The translations under genes were made by a program, and so were the position numbers. From contig NZ_CP036533.1 of assembly GCF_024585265.1 (NCBI RefSeq), positions 4,659,001-4,723,000 on the forward strand: 64,000 bases of DNA, written 5' to 3'. Shown in pieces: positions 51,126 to 59,625 of the stretch. Position 1 is the first letter of the stretch. The number at the start of each line of letters is the position of its first letter. The notes under the pieces are model-generated. The model was not told where the DNA came from. It ran no database searches and saw nothing but the letters and a program-made list of their open reading frames with translations. The stretch is from Bradyrhizobium sp. WBAH42 (lineage in GTDB: Bacteria; Pseudomonadota; Alphaproteobacteria; Rhizobiales; Xanthobacteraceae).

Positions 51126-51725
51126 TTACTTCTCTTCCGCGGCCGGCGCCGGCGCGACGTCGTCGTGCTGGGCTTCCGGATCGAAGAACTCGCCGGCGGC
51201 GGCGATCGCTTCGGCAGCCGCATCGCGATCCTCGTTGCGGGTCGAGATGTCCTCGCCGCGGTTGATGCGCTCGGCCTCGTCCTGGCTGCGTGCGACGGTC
51301 ACGGTGATCTCGACCTCGACCTCGGGGTGAACGGCAACGGTGATCGAGTGCTTGCCGATGGTCTTGATCGGCGCGTCGAGCTGGATCTGCGGACGGGCGA
51401 GCGAAACGCCGTCGGCTTCGAACGCGATCACGATGTCGCGCACGTTGACCGAGCCGAACAGCTGGCCGGCTTCCGACGCCTGACGGATCACGATGATGTT
51501 CTTGCCCTCGATCTTCTCGGCGACCTTGGACGCCTCGGCCTTCGAGGCGAGATTGCGCGCTTCGAGCTCGGCCTTCATGCCGTCATACTTGGCCCGGTTG
51601 TCGGCGGTGGCGCGCAGCGCCTTGCCGCGCTTGAGCAGGAAATTGCGAGCGTAGCCGTCGCGAACTTTCACGACTTCGCCCATCTGGCCGAGCTTGTTGA
51701 CGCGTTCCAGCAAAATGACTTCCAT
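51126..51725 (-). CDS. rplI: 50S ribosomal protein L9
   Basis: A 199-residue bL9. The N-terminal domain [40 protein letters not shown] matches the rRNA-binding half exactly, followed by the long helix and a C-terminal domain. An acidic tail of about 50 residues ([21 protein letters not shown] and on) extends beyond the usual 150-residue length, a feature of rhizobial L9. It is the last gene of the rpsF-rpsR-DUF2232-rplI operon. Confidence 0.96.
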   Translation of the reverse strand: MEVILLERVNKLGQMGEVVKVRDGYARNFLLKRGKALRATADNRAKYDGMKAELEARNLASKAEASKVAEKIEGKNIIVIRQASEAGQLFGSVNVRDIVIAFEADGVSLARPQIQLDAPIKTIGKHSITVAVHPEVEVEITVTVARSQDEAERINRGEDISTRNEDRDAAAEAIAAAGEFFDPEAQHDDVAPAPAAEEK

Positions 51726-51776
51726 ATTCGTTCTCCTTTTGAAGTGCTCTGTAGGGTTTCAGTTTCGGGGTTGAAC

Positions 51777-52805
51777 TCAGGGGGTAGGCAGTGGTGGCGG
51801 CTGCCGGCTGCGCAGGAAGCGCTCGCGGAAGCCGAACACGGCGTCCGCAAGGCCGAGGATCACCATCGCGATCACGGGCCACCCGAACACGACGACGGCG
51901 GCGTAGGTCGAGCCGAGCCAGAACGTGCGGCCGTTCAGCGCGAGCGTCAGCGTATGCAGCACGGCGAAACCCGCCAGCGCATAGCTCATCATCAGCGCAG
52001 CGGTGGCGATCTGCGCCACGATGGCCAGCAGCCCACCGGTGAAGCAGAAGGCAAGCGAGATGCACAGCACAACCAGCGTCATCTGCGGCAGCTCGGTGGC
52101 CTTGAGATCCGGCCAGGGACGGCGCAGCCGGCCCGATGTCGCGGTCACCTTGGCGCTGAGCCAGAGGTTGAGAGTTAGCGTCATCGTCGCAGCGATGGTG
52201 GCGGCGGCCGGTGCGATGCGCACCAAGGCGTCGACGAACTGACTGGCTTCACCCGAAGTTTGCGGGTCGGTGGCGCGCAGGAGGCGCATCAGGCCACGGC
52301 GCAACGTGCCGGTGATGGTCTCCGCGTCGGTCCCAAGCGTGAGCAGAGCGGCCATCGTGGTCAGCGTGGCGAAGCCTGCAATCCAGAGCAGGATGCGGCC
52401 GACCGGGTACCACTCGATGTCCGGCTCCGCGGCGGGCGCCGTGCCGGTCGCAGGCGCTGTGCTTCCCACCTGACGCCCGAGCAGGACCAGATGGCCGAGC
52501 CACCACGCCGGCAACGCGACGGTGACGGCGAAGGCGATGCAGTAGGGCAGGCCGAACAGGGCGCCAAGGCCGATCGCGGCAGCGATGCCGCCGAGGCTCG
52601 CGCAAAGCGGGCCCCAGCCGATCGCGGCGACCATCAGAGGGAGCGGAGCGAGATAGAACAGGACGAGCGAGATCAGCGCGCCCGAAATGATCGAGGCGAA
52701 CATCAGGGCCGACGCAGCGCCGGCGATCAGGGCTATCAGTCCAAAGGCCATCATCAGCTGTCCCGCTCCCTTCGAGCGGTTAGAGGCATCGTTTGCCCCA
52801 ACCAT
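51777..52805 (-). CDS. DUF2232 membrane protein
   Basis: A 342-residue protein with about eight membrane helices. A polar start (MVGANDASNRSKGAGQ) is followed by LMMAFGLIALIAGAASALMFASIISGALISLVLFYLAPLPLMVAAIGWG. This, together with the position between rpsR and rplI, matches the DUF2232 family conserved in alphaproteobacterial S6-S18-L9 operons. The function is unknown; relatives resemble energy-coupling-type S components. Confidence 0.82.
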   Translation of the reverse strand: MVGANDASNRSKGAGQLMMAFGLIALIAGAASALMFASIISGALISLVLFYLAPLPLMVAAIGWGPLCASLGGIAAAIGLGALFGLPYCIAFAVTVALPAWWLGHLVLLGRQVGSTAPATGTAPAAEPDIEWYPVGRILLWIAGFATLTTMAALLTLGTDAETITGTLRRGLMRLLRATDPQTSGEASQFVDALVRIAPAAATIAATMTLTLNLWLSAKVTATSGRLRRPWPDLKATELPQMTLVVLCISLAFCFTGGLLAIVAQIATAALMMSYALAGFAVLHTLTLALNGRTFWLGSTYAAVVVFGWPVIAMVILGLADAVFGFRERFLRSRQPPPLPTP

Positions 52806-52885
52806 CGGCGACCGGACGACCCGGAAGCCTTATGAGTTCGAAGTCGCGACCGGCGGCTGAGCGGCCGCCGGTCGAATTGGTCGTA

Positions 52886-53125
52886 TCAGCGAATGACGTA
52901 GGGCAAGAGGCCCAGGAAGCGCGCGCGCTTGATGGCGCGGGCGAGCTCACGCTGCTTCTTCGCGGACACCGCGGTGATGCGGCTCGGCACGATCTTGCCG
53001 CGCTCGGAGACGTAACGCATCAAGAGCTTGGAGTCCTTGTAGTCGATCTTCGGAGCATTGGCGCCCGTGAACGGGCAGCTCTTGCGACGACGGAAAAACG
53101 GGCGGCGTGCACCAGCTTCAGCCAT
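52886..53125 (-). CDS. rpsR: 30S ribosomal protein S18
   Basis: A 79-residue bS18. [73 protein letters not shown] is the full family sequence. It binds 16S rRNA as a dimer with S6. The single Cys in KSCPF is the zinc-site remnant. It starts 5 bp after rpsF. Confidence 0.97.
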   Translation of the reverse strand: MAEAGARRPFFRRRKSCPFTGANAPKIDYKDSKLLMRYVSERGKIVPSRITAVSAKKQRELARAIKRARFLGLLPYVIR

Positions 53126-53130
53126 GATTC

Positions 53131-53598
53131 TTACTCCCCATCCGTGGTTTCAGCTTCGTCACGCGGGCGGCGCGGGCCGCGATCGCCGCGGAAACCGCCC
53201 TCGCGGTCGCCACGGAAGCCGCCTTCGCGCTCACCGCGGAAGCCGCCGCCACGATCGTCACGCTCGCGGTCGCGATCGGCCTTGCGCATCATCGCAGACG
53301 GGCCTTCCTCGAGCTCCTCGACGCGGACGCTGAGATAGCGGATCACGTCCTCGCTGATGCGCTCCTGGCGCTCGATCTCGGCGATCGCCGCGGAGGGCGC
53401 GTCGATGTTGAGCAGCACGAAGTGCGCCTTGCGGTTCTTGTTCATGCGGTAGGTGAGGGACCGCACGCCCCAATTCTCGGTCTTGGTGATCTTGCCGCCG
53501 AGACCCTCGACGATACCGGTCATCTGCGCAGTCAGCTCTTCGACCTGCTGCGGGCTCGCGTCCTGACGCGCGAGAAAAACATGCTCGTAAAGAGGCAT
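53131..53598 (-). CDS. rpsF: 30S ribosomal protein S6
   Basis: A 155-residue bS6. The first 95 residues ([28 protein letters not shown] and on) are the S6 domain. A basic Arg/Gly/Asp-rich tail with GGFRG(E/D)[18 protein letters not shown] repeats follows, typical of alphaproteobacteria. ATG 53598 has AAAGGA upstream; an in-frame ATG at 53625 would add nine residues and is rejected. The first gene of the operon, preceded by a leader of about 180 nt. Confidence 0.96.
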   Translation of the reverse strand: MPLYEHVFLARQDASPQQVEELTAQMTGIVEGLGGKITKTENWGVRSLTYRMNKNRKAHFVLLNIDAPSAAIAEIERQERISEDVIRYLSVRVEELEEGPSAMMRKADRDRERDDRGGGFRGEREGGFRGDREGGFRGDRGPRRPRDEAETTDGE

Positions 53599-53789
53599 GG
53601 TCGTCCTTTCCTCATGTTGGCGCATCGCCCGGCGTCAAACCCTTAAGAGGCCTTCGGAAAGGACTCTGGGATCAAGCTCAGAAGGCGGAAACACGGGACG
53701 ACGGGCCGACTGGCCCTGCCACACCAAAATCACGAATGATTTGCTGAGACCGTCCGTTCAGCTCCCGGCCGGGGTCTGCGGATGGGCGC

Positions 53790-53817
53790 CTTATACGGAT
53801 TTTGGCCGGCTTTGCAA
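53790..53817 (-). promoter_or_regulatory. Predicted sigma-70 promoter of the rpsF operon
   Basis: On the minus strand -35 TTGCAA (53817-53812) and -10 TATAAG (53795-53790) are separated by 16 bp. This places the start of the transcript about 185 nt before rpsF, leaving room for a regulatory leader. I could not confirm an S6:S18-binding motif in that leader. Confidence 0.65.
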
Positions 53818-53892
53818 GGTTGGAGGGGCTGTCCTCCCTTCCCACACCGGCAGGACCTATCCTCCAATACCAAGATTCGCTTGATCTATTTG

Positions 53893-53909
53893 TTTGTATG
53901 ACATACAAA
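53893..53909. promoter_or_regulatory. Palindromic operator TTTGTATG-A-CATACAAA
   Basis: A perfect 17-bp inverted repeat, extended by AT-rich flanks, lies 21 bp before the TetR-type gene start. TetR proteins bind such 15-17 bp palindromes. It is likely the operator controlling the tetR-desaturase pair. Confidence 0.7.
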
Positions 53910-53930
53910 TAAATCAGCGGAGAGGATCCC

Positions 53931-54635
53931 ATGGCGGAAACGTCGGCCGATGCGCCGCTCGAGGCGGCAGGCGACCCCAAGCACGCCGCGCGCGCGACGC
54001 GCTCGGCCGGCCGCAAGATGCGGTCGCTGCTTCTGGATGCTGCGAGCCCGCTGTTTCGGGAGCGGGGGCTGTCCGGCACGGCGATCACCGACATCGCGGC
54101 CGCCGCGGACGCATTCCCGAGCCAGATCACCTATTACTTCCGCACCAAGGAGGCGCTGTTCGTCGAATGCGCCTGCCGCGATCTCTTGTACCTGGCGCGT
54201 GCCACCGAGCAGGCGGCGCTGAAGGCGAAGACGCCCCGGGAATACACCCGCGCGCTGGCCGAGACCGTGACGGCGAGCGATTCGGTCGCCTTCTTTGCCG
54301 AAGCGCTGACGCTGACGCGGCGGCGCCAGGATCTCGCGCCTCTGGTGGAGCGGACCATCGAGCGCCTGCACAGCGAGGGTGCGCGCGCTTATGCAGGGCA
54401 GGTCGAGCGGCACGGCTGGCGCTCGCTGCGCGCGCCCGATGAAAGCTCGCGGCGCTTCTGGGCCGTCGCCATCGGCGTCATGCTCGAAGGCTATGCGATG
54501 GGCCGTTCGCCCGAGGCGCTCTGTGCCGAGATGCTGCGCGTGCTGGGCGAGCAGGCGAAATCCACTGAAGACACCGGGCGCCTGCGTCTCGTCGAGGCGC
54601 GTGAAGCATCCGACAAATCGAATGGAGAGGGCTAG
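53931..54635 (+). CDS. TetR/AcrR family regulator of a fatty acid desaturase
   Basis: A 234-residue regulator with a 25-residue basic leader, then the HTH domain KMRSLLLDAASPLFRERGLSGTAITDIAAAADAFPSQITYYFRTKEALFVECACRD. The C-terminal region is a TetR_C domain. It starts 21 bp after a perfect palindrome and is followed 3 bp after its stop by a desaturase gene, so it probably senses fatty acids or acyl-CoA and controls membrane unsaturation. Confidence 0.88.
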   Translation: MAETSADAPLEAAGDPKHAARATRSAGRKMRSLLLDAASPLFRERGLSGTAITDIAAAADAFPSQITYYFRTKEALFVECACRDLLYLARATEQAALKAKTPREYTRALAETVTASDSVAFFAEALTLTRRRQDLAPLVERTIERLHSEGARAYAGQVERHGWRSLRAPDESSRRFWAVAIGVMLEGYAMGRSPEALCAEMLRVLGEQAKSTEDTGRLRLVEAREASDKSNGEG

Positions 54636-54638
54636 GCC

Positions 54639-55664
54639 ATGACCGCGCTTCGCATGCGTGCCCGCGATTTCCTGACCGATGATCAATTGGCCGAGGTGCG
54701 CCAGCGCGCGACGTGGAAAGGCGCTGCGCTGATCGCGCACGCCTGGGCCCTGATCATTGGAGCCATCGCGCTGGTGGCGTGGTGGCCCAATCCGCTCACC
54801 TATATCTTCGCTGTCGCCGTCATCGGCTCCCGCCAGCTCGGTCTTGCGATCCTGATGCATGACGGTGCGCATGGCTGCCTGTCCGCCGACGAGAAAACCA
54901 ATCTGGCGCTGAGCCAGTGGTTCTGCGCCTATCCGCTGTTTGCGGAGACGCGCAGCTACCGGCGCTATCACCTTCAGCATCATGCGCGCACCCAGCAGGA
55001 GGACGACCCGGATCTGGTGCTGTCGGCGCCGTTTCCGATCACCGGGCTGAGCTATCGCCGCAAGTTCATCCGCGACATCACCGGGCAGACCGGCTATCAG
55101 CAGCGCAAGGCGCAGCTGCTCAACGCGCTCGGGCCAAGGGACTGGTCATGGCGGCAGCGTGCGGCGCATTTCTGGGAGATGCTCGGCCCGCAATGTGTGG
55201 TCAACGGGATCATGTTGGCCGCGCTCGCCGCGGCCGGCGTGTGGTGGGCCTATCCGCTGCTCTGGCTGGTGCCGCTGCTGACCTGGATGATGGTCATCAC
55301 CCGCATCCGCAACATCGCCGAGCACGCCGTCGTCCCCGACAGCAGTGACCCCTTGCGCAACACGCGCACGACGCATGCCAATTTTCTCGAGCGCCTGTTC
55401 ATCGCGCCGTATTACGTGAACTATCACCTCGAGCATCATCTCTTGTTCTACGTGCCCTGCTACAATTTGCCGAAGGTGCACCGGCTGCTGAGCGCGAGCC
55501 GGTACGCGGGCCGCATGGAAGTGCAGCCGAACTACGTTTCGGTGCTGCGGCTGGCCACCGCAAAGCCGAACCGCGAGGATCGGCCCGGGCAACTCGTCAA
55601 CAGCGCGCGCCGCGCGCAGGCCGGGGCGGACGTCGATGCCAACCAGACCGCCGGCGGGTTTTGA
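54639..55664 (+). CDS. Fatty acid desaturase
   Basis: A 341-residue di-iron membrane enzyme. The three His boxes are HDGAH (His74-His78), HLQHH (from His111) and HLEHH (NYHLEHHLLFYVPC). Three to four membrane helices separate them. The layout fits the FA_desaturase family; the regiospecificity is not determinable. It is encoded with its TetR regulator as a two-gene operon. Confidence 0.88.
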   Translation: MTALRMRARDFLTDDQLAEVRQRATWKGAALIAHAWALIIGAIALVAWWPNPLTYIFAVAVIGSRQLGLAILMHDGAHGCLSADEKTNLALSQWFCAYPLFAETRSYRRYHLQHHARTQQEDDPDLVLSAPFPITGLSYRRKFIRDITGQTGYQQRKAQLLNALGPRDWSWRQRAAHFWEMLGPQCVVNGIMLAALAAAGVWWAYPLLWLVPLLTWMMVITRIRNIAEHAVVPDSSDPLRNTRTTHANFLERLFIAPYYVNYHLEHHLLFYVPCYNLPKVHRLLSASRYAGRMEVQPNYVSVLRLATAKPNREDRPGQLVNSARRAQAGADVDANQTAGGF

Positions 55665-55751
55665 GGGGCCCATTCCCCGTTGAATGCTGCTCCAGGTTCC
55701 CGTCTCGGCTTGACAGTGCGGCCCCGGACGGTGTCTACGGCCCCCTTTGGA

Positions 55752-55844
55752 GCATGATCCGGAACCATGGCCCAAGGAACCATGGCCAAGGAACCACGGA
55801 CCAGGCCGCGCGTAATCGGCTGCCGGTTCTCGAAAGGGATCATG
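55752..55844. repeat. Degenerate palindromic element GCATGATCCGG type upstream of fabD
   Basis: GCATGATCC and GGATCATGC at the ends enclose an internal region with two tandem copies of AACCATGG. It is related to the element at 24848-24896, but with a longer, altered centre. It ends 21 bp before the fabD start. Confidence 0.55.
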
Positions 55845-55865
55845 CCTGACAAGCAGGGAGCGCCG

Positions 55866-56825
55866 ATGACGGCTGCATTCACATTTCCTGGGCAGGGTTC
55901 CCAGGCGGTCGGCATGGGCAAAGCCCTGGCCGAGGCCTTTCCGGTGGCGCGCGCCGTGTTCGACGAGGTCGATGCCGCGCTCGGCGAGAAGCTGACGGCC
56001 ATCATCTGGGAAGGTCCGGCCGAAACCCTCCAGCTCACCGAGAACGCCCAGCCGGCGCTGATGGCGGTATCTGTCGCGACTTTGCGCGTGCTCGAGGCTG
56101 AGGCTGGTTTTTCCGTGGGACGAGACGCGGCCTTCGTCGCCGGCCACTCGCTCGGTGAATATTCGGCGCTGGCAGCGGCCGGCAGCCTGACGGTGTCGGA
56201 TACTGCGCGTCTGCTTCGCACCCGCGGTCTCGCAATGCAAAAGGCGGTCCCGGTCGGCGCCGGCGCGATGGCCGCGCTGCTCGGTCTCGATTACGAGGCC
56301 GCCATGGAGGTCGCCGGCGAGGCGGCGCAGGGGCAGGTCTGCCAGGCCGCCAACGACAATGGCGGCGGCCAGGTCGTCGTCTCCGGCGACAAGGCCGCGG
56401 TCGATCGCGCCGTCGAGATCGCCAAGGCCAAGGGCGCCAAGCGTGCGATGCTGCTGCCGGTGTCCGCCCCGTTCCATTGCAAGCTGATGCAGCCGGCTGC
56501 GGATGCGATGGCGGAGGCGCTCTCGAAGGTCACGATCAAGGCGCCGGCGGCACCGCTGGTCTCGAACGTGCTGGCGAGCGCCATCACCGATCCCGACGAG
56601 ATCCGCCGCCGCCTGGTCGAGCAGGTCACCGGCACGGTGCGCTGGCGCGAGTCGGTGGCCTATATGGCCGGGCAGGGCGTCACCCGCTTCTTCGAGATCG
56701 GTGCCGGCAAGGTGCTGACCGGTCTCGTCAAGCGCATCGCGGACGGCGCGGTCGGCATTGCGGTCGGCGGCCCGAACGACATTGCCGCCGCCAAGGATGC
56801 ATTGGCCGCTGCGAAGCAGGCTTAA
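55866..56825 (+). CDS. fabD: Malonyl CoA-acyl carrier protein transacylase
   Basis: A 319-residue enzyme that loads malonyl from CoA to ACP. FPGQGSQAVGMG carries the oxyanion Gln10, GHSLGEYSAL the nucleophile Ser95, and VSAPFHCKLM the catalytic His. ATG 55866 has GGGAGCG upstream; the earlier in-frame ATG 55842 is possible. It starts the fabD-fabG-acpP-fabF run. Confidence 0.95.
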   Translation: MTAAFTFPGQGSQAVGMGKALAEAFPVARAVFDEVDAALGEKLTAIIWEGPAETLQLTENAQPALMAVSVATLRVLEAEAGFSVGRDAAFVAGHSLGEYSALAAAGSLTVSDTARLLRTRGLAMQKAVPVGAGAMAALLGLDYEAAMEVAGEAAQGQVCQAANDNGGGQVVVSGDKAAVDRAVEIAKAKGAKRAMLLPVSAPFHCKLMQPAADAMAEALSKVTIKAPAAPLVSNVLASAITDPDEIRRRLVEQVTGTVRWRESVAYMAGQGVTRFFEIGAGKVLTGLVKRIADGAVGIAVGGPNDIAAAKDALAAAKQA

Positions 56826-56836
56826 GGGAGTCATCA

Positions 56837-57574
56837 ATGTTCGATCTGACTGGCCGAAAGGCGCTCGTCACCGGCGCGACCGGCGGCATCGGCGGCGCGA
56901 TCGCGCAGGCGTTGCACGCGCAGGGCGCCACCGTCGCCATATCAGGGACGCGCAAGGAGGTGCTGGACGAGCTGGCCGGCAAGCTCGGCGAGCGCGCCCA
57001 TGTGCTGCCCTGCAATCTCTCCAAGGCCGATGAGGTCGAGGCGCTGGTGCCGGCTGCGGAAGCGGCGATGGGCCAGGTCGACATTCTCGTCGCCAATGCC
57101 GGCATCACGCGCGACAATCTCTTCGTGCAGCTTCGCGACGAGGACTGGGACGAGGTCATCAACGTCAATCTGACCGCGACCTTCCGCCTGGCGCGCGCCG
57201 CGACCAAGCTGATGATGCGCAAGCGCTTCGGCCGCATCGTCGCCATCACCTCGGTGGTCGGCGTCACCGGCAATCCCGGGCAGGGCAATTATACGGCGTC
57301 GAAGGCCGGCCTGATCGGCATGATCAAGACGTTGGGGGCCGAATACGCCAAGCGCGGCGTGACCGCGAACTGCATCGCGCCCGGCTTCATCAAGACGCCG
57401 ATGACCGATGCGCTCAACGACAAGCAGCGCGAAACGATTCTGACCAAGGTTCCGGCCGCCCGCCTGGGAACGCCCGAGGACATCGCGGCGGCCGCCGTCT
57501 ATCTGAGCTCGAACGAAGCAGCCTATGTCACCGGGCAGACCATCCACGTCAACGGCGGCATGGCCATGATCTGA
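56837..57574 (+). CDS. fabG: 3-oxoacyl-ACP reductase FabG
   Basis: A 245-residue SDR. TGATGGIG (13-20) is the NADPH motif, NAG is in LVANAGITRDNLF (the FabG-type ITRDNL), and the catalytic Ser-Tyr-Lys are in ITSVVGVTGNPGQGNYTASKAG. It reduces 3-ketoacyl-ACP. It starts 11 bp after fabD. Confidence 0.95.
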   Translation: MFDLTGRKALVTGATGGIGGAIAQALHAQGATVAISGTRKEVLDELAGKLGERAHVLPCNLSKADEVEALVPAAEAAMGQVDILVANAGITRDNLFVQLRDEDWDEVINVNLTATFRLARAATKLMMRKRFGRIVAITSVVGVTGNPGQGNYTASKAGLIGMIKTLGAEYAKRGVTANCIAPGFIKTPMTDALNDKQRETILTKVPAARLGTPEDIAAAAVYLSSNEAAYVTGQTIHVNGGMAMI

Positions 57575-57885
57575 TGTCTCGTGCCGCAGCGCCCGTCAGG
57601 GCGGTGCGGCATGCGGCAAACGGCCGTTTCCGGAGCGAAATGAGGCTTGTAGTCAAGGCAATTGAAGTATGATAACCGGACCTTCAACGGATGGGCAAAG
57701 AACGCCATTGCAGGTTTTTGAAACCCTGTATATTGGCGATGCGGAGCCTTTGGCCGTCGTTCGCCGGGGCCTCCATCGGTTAGGATGGGCCAAATCAAGT
57801 TCGTAAGCGAAGGCAGTCAAACGACCACGACGGCTCGTATCGTCCCGGGGGGTCGGGTCTACAGGGAACAACACGAGGTTAAGCA
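57575..57885 (+). other. Intergenic region fabG-acpP, with hairpin and promoter candidate
   Basis: Shortly after the fabG stop a GC-rich hairpin (57582-57611, GCCGCA/TGCGGC with CGCCC/GGGCG inside) may end or attenuate the fabDG transcript. Farther on, TTGCAG (57708-57713) and TATATT (57729-57734), 15 bp apart, could be an acpP promoter, which would give a leader of about 145 nt. High acpP expression is expected to need its own promoter. No gene is seen. Confidence 0.4.
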
Positions 57886-58125
57886 ATGAGTGACATTGGC
57901 GAGCGGGTTAAGAAGATCGTGGTCGAACACCTTGGTGTTGAACCCGAGAAGGTTGTCGACAACGCGAGCTTCATCGACGACCTCGGCGCCGACAGTCTGG
58001 ATACCGTCGAGCTGGTGATGGCGTTCGAAGAGGAATTCGGTTGCGAGATTCCGGACGACGCTGCGGAAACGATTCTCACCGTCGGCGACGCCACGAAGTT
58101 TCTCGAGAAGAACGCGAAGAGCTAA
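57886..58125 (+). CDS. acpP: Acyl carrier protein
   Basis: A 79-residue ACP. The phosphopantetheine Ser37 is in [18 protein letters not shown]. The sequence is the standard house-keeping ACP ([18 protein letters not shown] at the start). It is followed by a Rho-independent terminator and then fabF. Confidence 0.97.
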   Translation: MSDIGERVKKIVVEHLGVEPEKVVDNASFIDDLGADSLDTVELVMAFEEEFGCEIPDDAAETILTVGDATKFLEKNAKS

Positions 58126-58152
58126 GGCTCTTCATTTCGCGGGGACAGCATT

Positions 58153-58191
58153 GAAACCGGACGGGCCGCTTCGCAGCGGCCAGCCGGTTTC
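58153..58191 (+). terminator. Rho-independent terminator after acpP
   Basis: GAAACCGG and GGCCGCT pair with AGCGGCC and CCGGTTTC around TCGC, with a small internal asymmetry, followed by TTGTTATT. It separates acpP from fabF and probably raises acpP mRNA relative to fabF. Confidence 0.75.
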
Positions 58192-58232
58192 TTGTTATTG
58201 GCCGTGAATCTTTCGATGCGGAGTTTTCGGAT

Positions 58233-59498
58233 ATGAGGCGGGTTGTCGTCACGGGTCTCGGCATGGTCTCGCCACTCGGCTGTGGCGTCGAGCCGACCTG
58301 GAAGCGCATCCTCAACGGCGAAAGCGGTGCGCGCAGGATCGAGAGCTTCGATGTCTCCGATCTGCAGACCAAGATCGCCTGCACGGTCGTGCGCGGCGAC
58401 GGGTCGAACGACAGCTTCAATCCGGACAAATGGATGGAGCCGAAGGACCAGCGCAAGGTCGACGACTTCATCATCTTCGGCATGGCCGCGGCCGGCCAGG
58501 CCCTCGACGACGCCAACTGGCATCCCGAGACCGAAGAGGACAAGTGTGCGACCGGCACCATGATCGGCTCCGGCATCGGCGGCCTCAACGGCATTGCCGA
58601 CACCGCGATCCTGCTGAAGGAGCGCGGACCGCGCCGGGTGTCGCCGTTCTTCATTCCGGGCCGCCTGATCAATCTCGCCTCCGGCTACGTCTCGATCGCG
58701 CACGGGCTCAAGGGACCGAACCATTCGGTGGTCACCGCCTGCTCGACCGGCGCGCATGCGGTCGGCGATGCCGCCCGCCTGATCGCGCTCGGCGATGCCG
58801 ACGTGATGGTCGCGGGCGGCGCCGAGTCGCCGATCAGCCGCATCGGCATTGCCGGCTTCAACGCCGCGCGCGCGCTTTCGACCGGTTTCAATGAGACGCC
58901 CGAGAAGGCCTCGCGTCCCTACGACAAGGACCGTGACGGCTTTGTGATGGGCGAGGGCGCCGGCGTCCTGGTGCTGGAAGAATTGGAACACGCCAGGCGG
59001 CGCGGCGCGAAGATCTATGCCGAGGTGATCGGCTACGGTCTTTCGGGCGATGCCTATCACATCACGTCGCCGTCGCCCGATGGCGATGGCGGCTTCCGCA
59101 GCATGTCGGCCGCGCTCAAGCGCGCCGGGCTGACGCCGTCCGATCTCGACTACATCAACGCGCACGGGACCTCGACGCCGCTCGGCGACGAGATCGAGCT
59201 CGGCGCGGTCGAGCGTCTGCTCGGCAACGCCGCCTCCAAGGTCGCGATGTCCTCGACCAAGTCGTCGACCGGCCATCTGCTCGGTGCGGCCGGTGCCATC
59301 GAAGCGATCTTCGCGATTCTGGCGATTCGCGATAATGTCGTGCCGCCGACGATCAATCTCGACGCTCCATCGGTCGAGACTGCAATCGATCTCGTGCCGC
59401 ATAAGGCAAAGCAGCGTGAGGTCAACGTCGCGTTGTCGAACTCTTTTGGTTTTGGCGGTACCAATGCGTCGGTGATCGTCCGGCGCCTTATCAGCTAG
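58233..59498 (+). CDS. fabF: 3-oxoacyl-ACP synthase II (FabF)
   Basis: A 421-residue ketosynthase that elongates acyl-ACP with malonyl-ACP. The catalytic triad is Cys170 (VTACSTGAH), His in NAHGTSTP and His in STGHLLGAAG. The C-terminal NSFGFGGTNAS is the family end. The protein is slightly long for FabF (about 412 residues). Confidence 0.95.
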   Translation: MRRVVVTGLGMVSPLGCGVEPTWKRILNGESGARRIESFDVSDLQTKIACTVVRGDGSNDSFNPDKWMEPKDQRKVDDFIIFGMAAAGQALDDANWHPETEEDKCATGTMIGSGIGGLNGIADTAILLKERGPRRVSPFFIPGRLINLASGYVSIAHGLKGPNHSVVTACSTGAHAVGDAARLIALGDADVMVAGGAESPISRIGIAGFNAARALSTGFNETPEKASRPYDKDRDGFVMGEGAGVLVLEELEHARRRGAKIYAEVIGYGLSGDAYHITSPSPDGDGGFRSMSAALKRAGLTPSDLDYINAHGTSTPLGDEIELGAVERLLGNAASKVAMSSTKSSTGHLLGAAGAIEAIFAILAIRDNVVPPTINLDAPSVETAIDLVPHKAKQREVNVALSNSFGFGGTNASVIVRRLIS

Positions 59499-59625
59499 TT
59501 TGTGTTTGAGACGAATCCACCGTTTTGCCGTATTCGGCGATAGTCATGGACGTGGGCGCGTGCGTTTTTGGCAGGGCAAGCGATTGTCGGGCCGCGATTG
59601 AACCGGCAGGATTCAGGTTGTTTCG

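Noticed and set aside
53599..53789. An S6:S18-binding leader motif upstream of rpsF
   Set aside because: A leader of the right length exists, but I could not identify the conserved bulge and loop with confidence.
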